Made by a program: the position numbers and the translations under genes. 64,000 nucleotides of DNA from Aphis gossypii (taxonomy: Eukaryota > Arthropoda > Insecta > Hemiptera > Aphididae): the NCBI RefSeq assembly GCF_020184175.1, contig NC_065532.1, forward strand, positions 49,000,287 through 49,064,286. Direction: 5' to 3'. The notes beneath the pieces were generated by a model, which saw nothing but the letters and a program-made list of their open reading frames with translations, was not told the origin of the DNA and did no database searches. This document shows, one piece after another, positions 49,051 to 60,374 of this stretch (position 1 is the stretch's first letter; each line of letters starts with the position of its first letter).

Positions 49051-49882
49051 TGTTATGAATTCGGCGCGGAGACGTTTGACATTTCGTTAAGTTGTCCACT
49101 CTGGTGCCGAAAGTCGCTGCGTTCTATGGCCATCCGACGCCGCGTATGTCCGTTTTTTATCCTCCGTGTGCCGGCACTCGCCTTTCGTCGTCGCAAACCG
49201 GTGCGTCCGTCGCAGTTAAAAAAAAATCCGCCATCTTTTTGTTTTGTGCTCTGTTTCATTGACGCTCGAGCTCTCGCGCTCATCGTAAATCTATCGCCCG
49301 CCCGTTGCACACGCTGTGCGATTTCGTAGATCGCGATCCTCGTCAAAAACCGTAACTTTCCGTCAATCGCCCGTCCGATTTGTCTTTCCGTAGTGTGAGC
49401 GCGTCGTCGAGTCGTTTGCATCTTTTATTCCGCCCGTCCGTGTTTCTACACGCAGTGCGAACTTGCCCACCGCCTTTTGGTGTTATTTATGTTATCGTCG
49501 TGTCACTACGATCGATCTCTGGCGCGGTGACGTGTTAGCCTTTGTGACCAAGTCGAGTGGTTGGTCGAAGACTCGCACTGTAGCCAGTCATCTACACGTT
49601 CGGATAATCATCGCCGCACGGACAACAGCAGCACCGACTTTTCAACTATAATACCGTTTGGCTCATCAGGTCGTACACCCGATATCATTATTATATAATA
49701 TATTCATTTGCTTTTATTTACACGCACTATTTCTTTATATTATTTTATTATTTATATCGCGCCGATCGAATTGTGATCGCGCTTATTATCATTATTACTA
49801 AACTTATTGGATTGAGTAACAAATATTATCTGTACAACAACAATAAATCCTTTATTCCTTATACTATCAAAACGAGATCAGA
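49051..49882 (+). mobile_element. LTR-like or promoter-like CpG-rich segment
   Basis: The segment begins TGTTATGAATTCGGCGCGGA right after the (ATT)n tract, is very CpG-rich to about 49670, then AT-rich, and has AATAAATCCTTTATTCCTTA (49842-49861) near a CTATCA end at about 49870. TG…CA ends, a CpG-rich promoter part and a late AATAAA fit a solo or isolated LTR. No TSD or second LTR was found, so a cellular CpG-island promoter remains possible. The overlapping 122-codon minus frame (R/T-rich) and 67- and 62-codon plus frames are shadows of high GC. Confidence 0.35.
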
Positions 49883-50025
49883 ACTACGCTTAATTTGCTA
49901 GGGACCAAAAAAACCATACACTCCACTCTCTCCGTCTTTTTAAGGTTACCAACAAGTCGACTTACGTAATCGCGGGCACGACGAGTTTTGCCTATTGGCC
50001 GCCGTCAGTGCACACACACACACAC
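49883..50025. other. Non-coding flank ending in a (CA)n tract
   Basis: A (CA)n tract begins at about 50010 and supplied the target site of the MITE that follows. Confidence 0.6.
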
Positions 50026-51406
50026 ACACACACCAGAAGTGGCTCGTGAGGGAGCCTTTTATTGAAAAACTAATTATATAACAGTATTACATATTTAATT
50101 AACCACCAGTTAATAAACAGAGCTAGGATTTATATGCAATAGCATGTTTTTTTTTGCGACTTCTGATTATCGATTTTGTCAGTAATGTCCACGAATCACC
50201 TCATGATGAGATGGATGTTTTTATTTTGCATGTTTTTGCATATTTTGGATAAAATCGAGGATAAAATGCATACCTATTATTGCATATACTGATTAAAATG
50301 AAAATTATTGCATATTTCGATTATAATAATGCGAAAAATGCATGTTTTATAGTAAAATTCGTATTTAATTCATTTATATTCGACAATTTAAAAAAATATG
50401 TTGTCGTAGCATGTGACACTATTGAATGTGAATTGTAAATTTTATTTCTGAATTATTTTATTTTATTTCTCAATTATATTATATAAAGACACACAAATTT
50501 TTTTTGTTACTATATTTTTGTGTTTATCTTATAAAAACATTTTATCCACGCTTAATTTATTCAATCTGGCTGGTTTCATAATTTAAAAAAAAAATAATGT
50601 TTTTCTAATTTAGTAGTTTATTAATTATTATATATTTATAAATAAAATATTTATTTATTTATTTATTTATATGTTTATTGTAATTGTCAAAACTAATGGT
50701 TCAGACCAAGTTTCTTTAAAAAAAAAAAAAAAAATCTTATAAAAATTTAAATGCATATTTTTGCATATTTTTGTAAGTAAAATACATATTTTACAATTTT
50801 TTATTGCATACAAATCCTAGCCCTATTAATAAATGTCTATTATTTGGTCTCTTTGCATTTTTCAAATAATTAAAAATATAATAAATATCAGATAGAAGAT
50901 AGTATGCCTGTAGTAAACGTGTTATAATTATTAAACAATAAAAATTCATTCAATTATAAAGGAAACTAAAAACGGCGCGCGGTACGGCAATTATCGTCGT
51001 GAACCCAGCTTCATTAGCGTTTATAATACGCAGCTTATTCTCCCTGGCCCCCTCCGGCCCACCGTCAAACCATTAACCAGCCGTACCATTTTACATAATA
51101 TTGTTATAATTGAAACTGTCGGGCGGCAGTTTCACTGTAACGGCGACCGTCGCCGTCGTCGAAAAAACTAAAATAGCATTTCTATTAAAATAACTATTTT
51201 TAGGTTTTATATTTTGTGGCTTTCAATTTATAATAATAATTAATAAACAAAAAAAAAAACGATATAAATTATATAAGTAATATATTTGCAACTCAAATAA
51301 AAATATTGGTATGCATTTTTATTTTAATTAATTATTATTAACATATTATAATTGTTTTTTTTTAAAAAAGGGGAAACGTTGTCTCAAAGTCTTCCCTGAC
51401 ACACAC
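50026..51406 (-). mobile_element. hAT-type MITE, family A, inverted copy split by another MITE
   Basis: The element spans 50034-51398 and is the reverse-orientation relative of 41881-42587. It starts CAGAAGTGGCTCGTGAGGGA and ends AGTCTTCCCTG. Flanks are ACACACAC on both sides (50026-50033 and 51399-51406), a perfect 8-bp TSD taken from the (CA)n tract. Removing the nested element and one copy of its TSD leaves about 649 bp, close to the 707 bp of the other copy. The shared GC-rich core (GGCCCCCTCCGGCCCACCGT on plus) is at about 51045-51065. No coding capacity. Confidence 0.9.
50110..50833. mobile_element. Nested hAT-like MITE, family B
   Basis: The element spans 50118-50825 (708 bp). Its inverted ends are CAGAGCTAGGATTTATATGC and the inverse of GCATACAAATCCTAGCCCTA. 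The TSD TTAATAAA is perfect (50110-50117 and 50826-50833). The family A copy at 41881-42587 has the uninterrupted site (GTTAATAAAAAGTC on the inverse strand), which confirms the insertion point. The interior is rich in repeated TGCATATTTT motifs and has no ORF. Confidence 0.92.
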
Positions 51407-52700
51407 GTAAATTTCTCACGCCGGTTTCGTGTACAACCTTCTGTGCACAGCTTACTTAGTTAATTATAAACGTACCCTATACTATTTTAGATTGCGTGCG
51501 TTCTACACAAATGATTGATTAGCATGTTTATCTACTTGTAGGTATGTCAATATTTGAAATAATTATTCGATGAACGGTATAAACAATTAATTTAAGTAAA
51601 ACTATCATAAACTTAGATAGTAATTTCAATGATGATTAATAGAGAGATTATAAAATAAATGATATTAATATACACTGCTATTACAACTGAATCTTCTGAC
51701 TTGTAACTTTTAAAGTAAATATACCATTATATGACTTACTAGTTAATTTGGCGTTGAATTAGTTAGCTAGTTTAAGTAGTTTAACATAGTAAGATTTTAA
51801 TTGAATACCTACATGTTTTCACAATACTGAGTTAAATAAAGAATAGTCTTCTTGATCGTTAACTAATATTAAAAGAACAACAAGTGATACACTTTTATTT
51901 TAATTAAAACTAATGTATTAATATTAAACAGAATAAGTAATACAATGGAAAATGGAATGAACTATCTAAATGAAATATAGTTTTTCAGAGATTTTCAAGA
52001 AATGGTTTGAACAGTTTGCATTTAACTTCAGCAGAAGGGTGGTATTGGTAAATTAAATCTAACCTATAGGTACCTATAATTACTAGATTAATTTTTTTAT
52101 ACTAAATACAAATATTTTACCGTTTATCACTGTTTTTATTATTTCTATCTAAATTACGTTTCCATGTTTTGCCATATTAGTTTAGAGCGACTTCGCGTCA
52201 AAATATTGAAAATACCTACATGGTATTTTTAAGTCACCGTGGTTGGTTCGTAGTATTATGTAGTATAAAAAAATAATTAACTAAATAATAGTTGATTGTA
52301 TAATATTGAGACACTTTTTTTGCTGCAAGGGTTAGTAACCATAGAATCAGTAGGTATATTAAATATTTTTGGCACTTCGTCGGTTACTTGTATTAGGGAG
52401 AAAAATATAATCAATAGTTTACCACCCCAATTCCCCCGCATACATTTGTATGAGTTTTGTAGAATGCGATCAATAAAGGTTACCACCCACACAGTATATA
52501 TTTCATCTCCTCCTAACCGCTGGTAAGCGCTGCCTGCTACAGCGACAGCGTCAGATAGTAGCTAGTAGTTTAACCCACCAGTATAACTTGATATTGTCGT
52601 TTAGTCGCCATTTTTATTGTGTTTTTCGTCAAATTATTTGATTGTATTGTATCGAAAAAATATTAATTTAACATCTCTATTAGGAGATACCTATGTCATT
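51407..52700. other. AT-rich non-coding sequence
   Basis: Two opposed frames of 76 (plus, 52296-52526) and 71 codons (minus, 52277-52492) overlap, the plus one ending at a donor-like CTG|GTAAGC at 52525. Neither shows a domain; I make no gene call. Confidence 0.4.
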
Positions 52701-52709
52701 ATAATATTT

Positions 52710-53225
52710 AATAATATTAACATCACTCGGCGTGCCACGTCTATATATAATTGTATTTTCAAGTGATCATTGTACAACAGCAAGAGACAGATGGATAAAT
52801 ATGAAAGGTGAAATGTTATAACATTACTATAAATATTATTACTATAGTAATTGTATGGCATTTTTAGAACAACGAGAGAGCAAAAGGAACAACAAATAGA
52901 AAACAAGACATCACCACATACTCATAACGGTGGTTGGTGTTCAATTCGTATACGCCAACAAATCAATAACTTTACGTCGGAGTTAAAGAATAGGAACAAT
53001 ATCCAGTAAGAAGTCCAAGTAAGAGATAAAAATGGCTATTATTATAATTTAGTTTAACTAGTTTTGTAAGAACCAGGTATTCGCAATAAATATAGTTTTA
53101 AGTACATATTGATGAGATATCTAGATAAAGCAAAATAATTGATAGTCATTGTATCACTATATAATGATTGGCGATTTATTGAAAATTCGTTATAAAATAT
53201 TACATTATAATAACAATTTGATCTG
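52710..53225 (+). repeat. Duplicated unit, copy 1 (diverged)
   Basis: Starts near AACATCACTCGGCGTGCCAC (52719) and shares an ordered series of blocks with the units at 55.7-56.75 kb: TCAAGTGATCATT, AAGAGACAGATGGATAA, GTGAAATGTTATAA, AGAACAACGAG, AATAGGAACAATATCCAGTA, AAAAATGGCTATTATTATA. It is clearly more diverged than copies 2 and 3. Its right end abuts a pogo-like terminus. Confidence 0.8.
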
Positions 53226-53232
53226 TTGAACA

Positions 53233-53640
53233 TACAGTAGAACCCCTCTCGTCCGCCCTCGGATGGTCCGCGGCTCCGGTTAATCCGTCCATTGTATACG
53301 GACGGATAGTGCTACGTCATACACGTTCTTATCACACGTACAAATCTTATCAATAGATCCGTTGGATCCAAACAAAAGCTATTAAAATGTAATAATATCG
53401 CTTAACATTAACATTTTACACGTTGTTTAAGCAGAATTGTTTAATTCTTAAGGTTTATGTGTACTAATGCACTGTGCATAGTTAGTTTAATGAAAAATCG
53501 CGTAAATTGAAAGTTTAAACTAAAATTTTGTTCAAATTTTCTAAAAGTATATGTTTTTCATATAGTACGAAATATTTGTTAAAATCCAATTGGGACATTT
53601 GATAAGGATTTATAACATTTGTGACGTAACACTATTCGTC
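53233..53640 (+). mobile_element. Pogo/Tigger-like element terminus
   Basis: TA followed by CAGTAGAACCCCTCTCGTCC and then GGTTAATCCGTCC is the typical end of pogo/Tigger-type Tc1-mariner elements. CpG-rich DNA follows for about 80 bp, then AT-rich sequence. The opposite end is uncertain; the element may have been cut by the retroposon at 53652. Confidence 0.55.
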
Positions 53641-53651
53641 CGTATTATAAG

Positions 53652-54607
53652 TTACTAGCTGTCCCACCCGGCGTTGCCCGGGCAAAAGCTACCTCAGGCG
53701 AAAGATTTTTTTTTACAATATATTAATAATAGTTGACTCGGCAAACGTTGTTTTGCCATATTTATTATAGCATTCACCCGCGACTTCGTTTGTGTAGAAT
53801 TCATATATAATAATAAAATATATAGATATATATAATATATATATACACACCGCCAGGACTATATTATACAGGGTGTCCCGTGAGGATTTACCCATTGCGA
53901 TATCTCGTTATCTGTATTTGTTACCACTATGGTATTAAATAATTCACTGTTTTTCTAGAAACTAGAAAAAATATTAAAAATCAGGAAATTAATGAAATCA
54001 AAATGTTGAAACGTCAATATTTTCAGAAAAATTAACTCTACAGAATGGCTATCTTCGATTTTTTTGAAAATAATTAAATAAAAAAATATATTTTTTAACT
54101 TTTTTACCAAAACATTAAAATAAATTAAAACATAAAATATTTGTAGTTCTTATTCCTGTGAGTCTTATTAAAAAATCAGAATTATGATATGTCCATTATT
54201 TCAGGAGATATCGCAATGGGTAAATCCTCACGGGACACCCTGTATATATTATACTAAGATTGCACAGCTGTTATCGGCGTCGTGGCGGCGTATGTATACA
54301 TAAATCAATATTTTCGTGGTACGGCAGCGACCCATATCTGGCCGCCCAAACGTCCCCTCCCGTGTCACCGCCGACACCGACGTTTAGGACAATGCCGTGT
54401 GGGTACGGTGTTATAATATAATATAAATCATCCCCTATTTCAACCCCTCACAAGTTACAGCCCTTTTTTAGTATTAAAAAGTAGTCTATGTCCTCTCTCA
54501 GTGCGTCTATCTATGTACCAAATTTCATTTAAATTAGTTCAGTTGTTTCGGAGCTTATTCAATATAAACAAACAATCAAATCTTTCCTCTTTATAATATT
54601 AGTGTAG
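53652..54607 (+). mobile_element. SINE/RTE-like retroposon, interrupted by a MITE
   Basis: It starts ACTAGCTGTCCCACCCGGCG followed by TTGCCCGGGC and has GGCAAACGTTGTTTTGCCAT inside. It ends with TATGTACCAAATTTCATTTA, AATTAGTTCAGTTGTTTCGG and CTTTATAATATTAGTGTAGA. These blocks are characteristic of a widespread arthropod retroposon family with an RTE-type 3' end. No ORF is present. The element at 53869-54242 sits inside it. Confidence 0.75.
53867..54244. mobile_element. TA-flanked MITE (Tc1/mariner type) nested in the retroposon
   Basis: The element spans 53869-54242 (374 bp) with TA on both sides. Its terminal inverted repeats are identical over 38 bp, beginning CAGGGTGTCCCGTGAGGATT and continuing to GATATCTC. 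The perfect TIRs imply recent movement or recent copying. The small interior has no ORF. TA duplication supports the Tc1/mariner group; the exact family is not known to me. Confidence 0.88.
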
Positions 54608-55620
54608 ATAACATTCATTGCCAGTTTACTATTGTATCGGTAATCTGTATATTCTAATAATCCTGTGAATAGGTACGATTTCCAACGTTTTTTTTTTTTT
54701 TAACACGATTCCGCACGCCCTATAGTTTATTAAAACACAATAGGACTTAACAATGTGTAATGCTACGCAGTAAGGTATATCGCGAGTACTCACTTCTCTA
54801 GATTTTTTTTAGAGTATACTCTCTAAATTACACGGATATAAGGCAGTATAGCCCCGTATGTATACACTATACGACTATACCTATTAGAAAAAAAACAAAA
54901 TGTTCTATATATTTGTAATTTCCATTTCTCAGATAGTAGATACCGATATAAATATATTATTATGTCTATTTTTATCTCGTTATGTTTGTAAATTTATAAT
55001 ATGTATAAATATGTATATTGTATACATGAAAATTAATTGTATATAAGTGTGTGATCATGTGAGTATGAAATAATAACCTAGATCACACGCTTTATTAATG
55101 CTTAAGTACCTATATATATAGTATTGATATATATATTCTCCATATCACAATATTCTGAATCGTTTATATTTATATAACAAAGTTTATTACAATTATTTAG
55201 AATAACTATATCGTATATAGTTATTAATCAGCAATCACAACAATCATTAAGTTCCTGTACTATAGTATCTAACCGTTCTTATTTGTTAGTGTTAAACAAT
55301 ACTGATTGTTTTAAGTTCTTCGTTGGTCTAAGTGATAAATCTGTGATAATATATAAATAATAATATTTTTAATCTTCATTTTATTATATTAATTTTGCAA
55401 ACATTAAAAAGCACTACAAAAACACGAAAATAATAAATTCAACGACAGCACAACACAAGTATACAAACAGCTATGGTTAAAAGCTACATACGTATTAATA
55501 CTTATGTAGGTATATACTATATTATGACATTTAGATATTTAAGGATGTTTAATGCTAGATAACAATTATTATATCGATAGGATAGACTAAACATAATATA
55601 GAGAATGGACGATTAACTTT
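54608..55620. other. AT-rich non-coding sequence
   Basis: Contains a small palindromic CTCTAGATTTTTTTTAGAGTAT-like patch near 54797 and many TATA-rich tracts; nothing else recognised. Confidence 0.45.
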
Positions 55621-55639
55621 AAAATTGTATGGTATAATT

Positions 55640-55705
55640 TGGAAATGTAAGATGGGCCAGATAAACAAGGCTCGTGGGCCGCCAGTTACCCACCCTTGAC
55701 CTGTA
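55640..55705 (-). mobile_element. hAT-like terminus at the edge of the duplicated units
   Basis: On the minus strand it reads CAAGGGTGGGTAACTGGCGG then CCCACGAGCC, the pattern of hAT ends (CAGGGGTGGGCAAACT…GGCTCGCGGGCC). The outermost bases (CCACCCTTGACCTG on plus) are also present at the start of the next unit at 56194, so the duplication includes the tip of this element. Confidence 0.5.
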
Positions 55706-56194
55706 TCATTATAATATTTGATTATATTAACAACACTCGGCGTCCAACATCTATAACAATAAATAATTATATTTTCAGGTGATCATTATGCAGTCATTAT
55801 GCAGTAGAAAGAGACGGATAAACATGACAGGTGAAATGTTATAATATCAATATTATTATTATATAATATTCATATTATAATGTATTTAGAACAACGAGGT
55901 AACAATCGAAGCAAAAATAAAGAACAAGTCATCGCGTACGAATAGATGTTCAATTCATCTACGTTAATTCAATAACTATGTCGAGGGTAAGCAATAGGAA
56001 CAATATCCAGTAAAAATTACTAGTATCAGATAAAAATGGCTATTATTATAGTTTAGTTCAATTACATTTTGTAATATTCATTTATTCACAATAAATAGTT
56101 TATTGTGTCAACTATATAATGATTATCAATTTGGTTAAAATTTGTTTTAAAATAAATTATTTTATTTACAATTGATTCATATTTTTCTATTATC
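55691..56194 (+). repeat. Duplicated unit, copy 2
   Basis: Runs from CACCCTTGACCTGTATCATT to just before the same sequence recurs at 56195, a period of 504 bp. It is nearly identical to copy 3 over about 390 bp (for example AACAACGAGGTAACAATCGA and GTCGAGGGTAAGCAATAGGA in both). Confidence 0.88.
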
Positions 56195-56597
56195 CACCCT
56201 TGACCTGTATCATTATAATATTTGATTATATTAACAACACTCGGCGTTCAACATATTCTATAACAATAAATAATTTTGTATTTTCAGGTGATCATTAATC
56301 ATTATGCAGTAGAAAGAGACGGATAAACATGACAGGTGAAATGTTATAATATCAATATTATTATTATATAATATTCATATTATAATGTGTTTAGAACAAC
56401 GAGGTAACAATCGAAGCAAAAATAAAGAACAAGTCATCACGTACGAATAGATGTTCAATTCATCTACGTTAATTCAATAACTATGTCGAGGGTAAGCAAT
56501 AGGAACAATATCCAGTAAAAATTACTAGTATCAGATAAAAATGGCTTTTATTATAGTTTAGTTCTATTACATTAATTTTGTAATATTCATATAGTTT
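56195..56597 (+). repeat. Duplicated unit, copy 3
   Basis: Nearly identical to copy 2 but lacks its last 100 bases: at TTTGTAATATTCAT it joins directly to copy 4. A few small indels (CATATTCTATAACA against CATCTATAACA) separate the two. Confidence 0.88.
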
Positions 56598-56745
56598 TTA
56601 ACAACACTCGGCGTCCAACATCTATAACAATAAATAATTTTATTTTCAGGTGATCATTCTGCAATAGCAAGAGACAGATGAACATGACAGGTAAAATTTT
56701 ATAAATCAATATTATTCATATATGCATATTTTAATATTTAGAAAA
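56598..56745 (+). repeat. Duplicated unit, copy 4 (partial)
   Basis: Begins AACAACACTCGGCGTCCAAC and includes TTTTCAGGTGATCATTCTGC, AAGAGACAGATGAACATGAC, then diverges. It is a truncated copy. Confidence 0.8.
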
Positions 56746-58160
56746 TTTTAAGACCTAAAAGTCACACTGACTAAAATCCTCCATATCGAACGTCATGCAT
56801 AGTTTTTTTTTTGTGCATTGTTGATGAACGCTAAAAGTAGGTACCTATAATTAATAGATCATCAATATTTAAAGCTATAAACAAATTATCATTGGTATTC
56901 TTATATACACGCAGTTGTCAGATTTAATATAGTTAACTCCATTTTCGACTAATACCTGATCACCGCTGTGGTTCAATATACACGAACTGCTTGCTTTAAT
57001 TCGTAGATGGATTTGTATAACTGGCGGCATATCAAATTCGAATTTGTTTTGTAACCCTCAGGATGGATCACATACCTACTACTCTTCTTCAAGAACTACA
57101 TAAATGAACGCTGTGTGTATATCATATAAATGTTTAATAACTTTTAATTAATGTAACAACGTCCAAGCCCTAGTAATTATAATTTAATATTGGATTGATC
57201 ATATCCTAATGTTATGAAAAGGTAATGTTCTTTCAAAATCTGTTTGAATTTATATGCATAAATTAGCATTATGCTAAACGCGAAATCTAATCATGCTAGT
57301 TTTTGAAATCAATGTTGTCGCATTTTACTGTATTTAGAAATGGTATATCTATTATTAGATTAATTCAAACATTTCAAACAAAATATTAAAGTAGGTATGT
57401 CGTATGTTATTATAAGTACTAATTATTTTTAATTAAATCATACATTTGTAACATTGTGAGTGCCATTTCTGTATTCTACTCCATGTCACCGTTTAACATT
57501 ATTTTGTATAAAACTTAACAGTATCATTAAAAGAACATTAAAAATCGCGATGCATTTAAAAAGGCACTGCGATGCGTGTATACAGAATATCGGAAATGCA
57601 TGTCTATTCTATATAGGGTGATGTATTGACGTATTTTCATCCGTACGAACACCCGAATAAAATAATTACATTACTAACCTAATGATTCATAATTTATATT
57701 ACAAATACACATCCTTATACTCAAAAATATTTGACAAATTGTTGAAAAAATAAAAATATTAATCAGTACCTAATCAATTATCACGTTATGACAATAATTT
57801 GACTTGTATCGACCATCAGGCGTGTATTACGTGGTCATGTTAAATTATAATAAGATAATATATTTGTTAATTACCTATAAATAATAACAAATTATTTCTT
57901 GGAAAAAAATAATTGAAAATTAACTACTACAATAACACTGATTAAACGTTAAAATTGTTTTTAAAAATCTTATTTATAAAATAGCTATCTTGGATTATAA
58001 AATAAAAATTTAATTTTTTGTTGTAAAAAAAAAATTAATAAATATAACATATAAAAATTATAACGCAGAGCGCTAGGAATCATATTAAAAAAAAAAAATA
58101 ATAATATTGAATAGGAAAAGAGTAATTGCATTTTTCAAATAGGCGAGTTACACTCTGTAT
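56746..58160. other. AT-rich non-coding sequence
   Basis: No recognisable feature apart from poly-A runs near 58028 and 58087. Confidence 0.45.
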
Positions 58161-58162
58161 AT

Positions 58163-58183
58163 AACCTAACCTAACCTAACCTA
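58163..58183. repeat. Short interstitial telomeric repeat (CCTAA)n
   Basis: AACCTAACCTAACCTAACCT plus A is four consecutive CCTAA units, the complement of the insect telomere repeat TTAGG. It is embedded in unrelated AT-rich DNA, so it is interstitial. Confidence 0.75.
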
Positions 58184-58254
58184 TACGTCTAAATAAATAA
58201 TTTTTCTAATAATAATATATAATAATATATCTGAAATATTTTTTAGCCACTAAA

Positions 58255-58342
58255 ACTAAAAATTTTATTTTTATTCATTTTTCCCAATAGCGGACAATGT
58301 TTATGGTTTCTTGCATGTCCGCTATTTAGAGGTTTTACTGTA
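58255..58342 (-). mobile_element. Pogo-like terminus
   Basis: On the minus strand it reads TA CAGTAAAACCTCTAAATAGC then GGACATGCAAG, a Tc1-mariner (pogo-type) end facing outward to the right. GCGGAC recurs as an inverse GTCCGC, giving a small internal palindrome. Its left end is not evident. Confidence 0.5.
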
Positions 58343-60160
58343 ATTTTATTTTTCTGGGATACTGTGGTAAGGAATTTCTAAACATTGTACTTAGAAGAGA
58401 TTCGTCAAAGTTTAAATGGGAATACATTATGAGTTTCAAATATGTGTTCAATGTAATTAATATCAACTCCTAATAATCATTAGCAATAGCACTGACTTTC
58501 CATTTAAATTTACACAATCAAAATACAAATTTAATTCATGTATTCAATTCATTAAAATTATAAATTGATTGTTTGTTGCTTGGTATATTTGATTTGATAT
58601 GCTTTTAAGATGATTGCAAAATCCTCCGCGTTTTCAATATTCAAAAAATAACTGACTATTTATAGTACATACTGTACCTAATTGTTATTATTACTTCATA
58701 TAATCTAAAAACATGTTAGATGGGTGTTTACTGCTTAACGAAGCGACAACTATATTAGTTATACAATGATGACTGGTGTTTTTTGTGTGTACACGATTAT
58801 TAATTGATAAAATACTTTAATTTTCACTTTGAAGGTGGTTTGGTTTAAAACTGGATTTAGTTTGTACTTAAAAGAAATCAAAATTAGTTTTCCTAATTCT
58901 TTTCTATATGGGATAAAAAGCAAAAAATTAAGGATAACGACATTTTTAAGCAAATCCATTATTAATAAAATAATTGTTCTCTAATCATAGTTAAAAATAC
59001 TTAGACAGTTCTTACTCAAAATCACTATTCATCATAGTGATTTACTCATTAACATCATCTAATGCACAGCAGAGCTAAGTACATACACTCTTGCCTAGCT
59101 CTTTTTTTTAGTAGTAAAATTATGTTTTCCTATGTCTGTGAACTAATGCCTTTCATTTAGTCGTGTATTTTGATTGAATATTAATTGCTAAACCTACTTA
59201 AAATAAAAATACAAAACATTATATTTTATGAGAAAAACATAATATAATTAAACAATGTTATCTGGGAAACCTAAAAAATCTTTTTAATACAATGAACTAA
59301 AATTTAGGTGACCAGTTTTTTTATTTAACCCATTTGCCGTGATACACTGATATTCTAGCTATTGATCAGTAACCTAATTAGTATAGACTTAGGTAAAATA
59401 TGTCAATTACTTTTAAACCGTGTTATCTTAGTAACACTTGTGGTCACTTAATATTTATAACTTGGGCTCATAATAATTATTTTTTATACTCATAAATTAT
59501 AGTGACAGTTATCAATGAAAATTATCATCTTAGTCATCTATTATCATTACTAATTAAATACATCATAATTTTTTTAAAACCCTGAATAATCATAAGGTTT
59601 TAAAATAAATTATTTTAACAATAATAATTACACATAGATAATAACTTATTTAATTGGTAAACAAAGTCAATTTTAAATAAATAAATTTACATTTAGTCTA
59701 ATACAATTACTCAATACTTTTATAATAAGAAATATATTTTAATAACATAAAACATTATCAGTCTCGTAACCGAGTGTACATTAGTACACTTACACAGAAG
59801 TTATAATAGTTGGGTACAATTAATTTAACAAAAAAAATTAATTAAGTTAATTTACAAAAAAAAAAAAAAAAAAAAATAAGAATTTAAATAGAATACTGGA
59901 AAACAATTTTTCACAAATAATCTATTTAAAAACAAACTAGTTTCTTTGTAGATAAATTCGAGATACAATAAATTTTATAAGAATAATAAGATATGCCATT
60001 CATGAGATATATACATATTTGAATTTGAATAATTAATTGTACTCAAATATTATTACTTAAATAAAATATTACTAGTAGTGTAAATTCAACAAAAAAAATG
60101 TATACAAATTAATTTTGCTGAAAATAATAAGTTATATAAGTATATTATACTAACACTATT
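58343..60160. other. AT-rich non-coding sequence downstream of the gene
   Basis: A poly-A run of about 20 lies at 59857-59876. No exon or transposon end was identified. Confidence 0.5.
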
Positions 60161-60168
60161 AGAAAATA

Positions 60169-60174
60169 TTTATT
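60169..60174 (-). terminator. Possible poly(A) signal
   Basis: AATAAA on the minus strand lies about 200 bases beyond the stop codon of the six-exon gene. In AT-rich DNA such hexamers are frequent, so the assignment rests on position only. Confidence 0.35.
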
Positions 60175-60374
60175 ACAATAAAAAAAATGTTCTTAATGGA
60201 AACAATAAATACTAATTTGAATTCATATTAAAAAAGTAACCTACTTTATACTCAACAAATAATGATAACTAATAACACTATGGTAAAAAAAAAAAATAAT
60301 ACATTACAATGTGTAAAAAAAATGTTACAGAGTAATAAACTATTATCTAGGTATGTGCGATGAACAACAAATAT

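Noticed and set aside
49053..49421. 122-codon minus-strand frame in a CpG-rich segment
   Set aside because: R/T/A-rich, overlapped by plus-strand frames, no domain or splice context; high GC alone keeps frames open.
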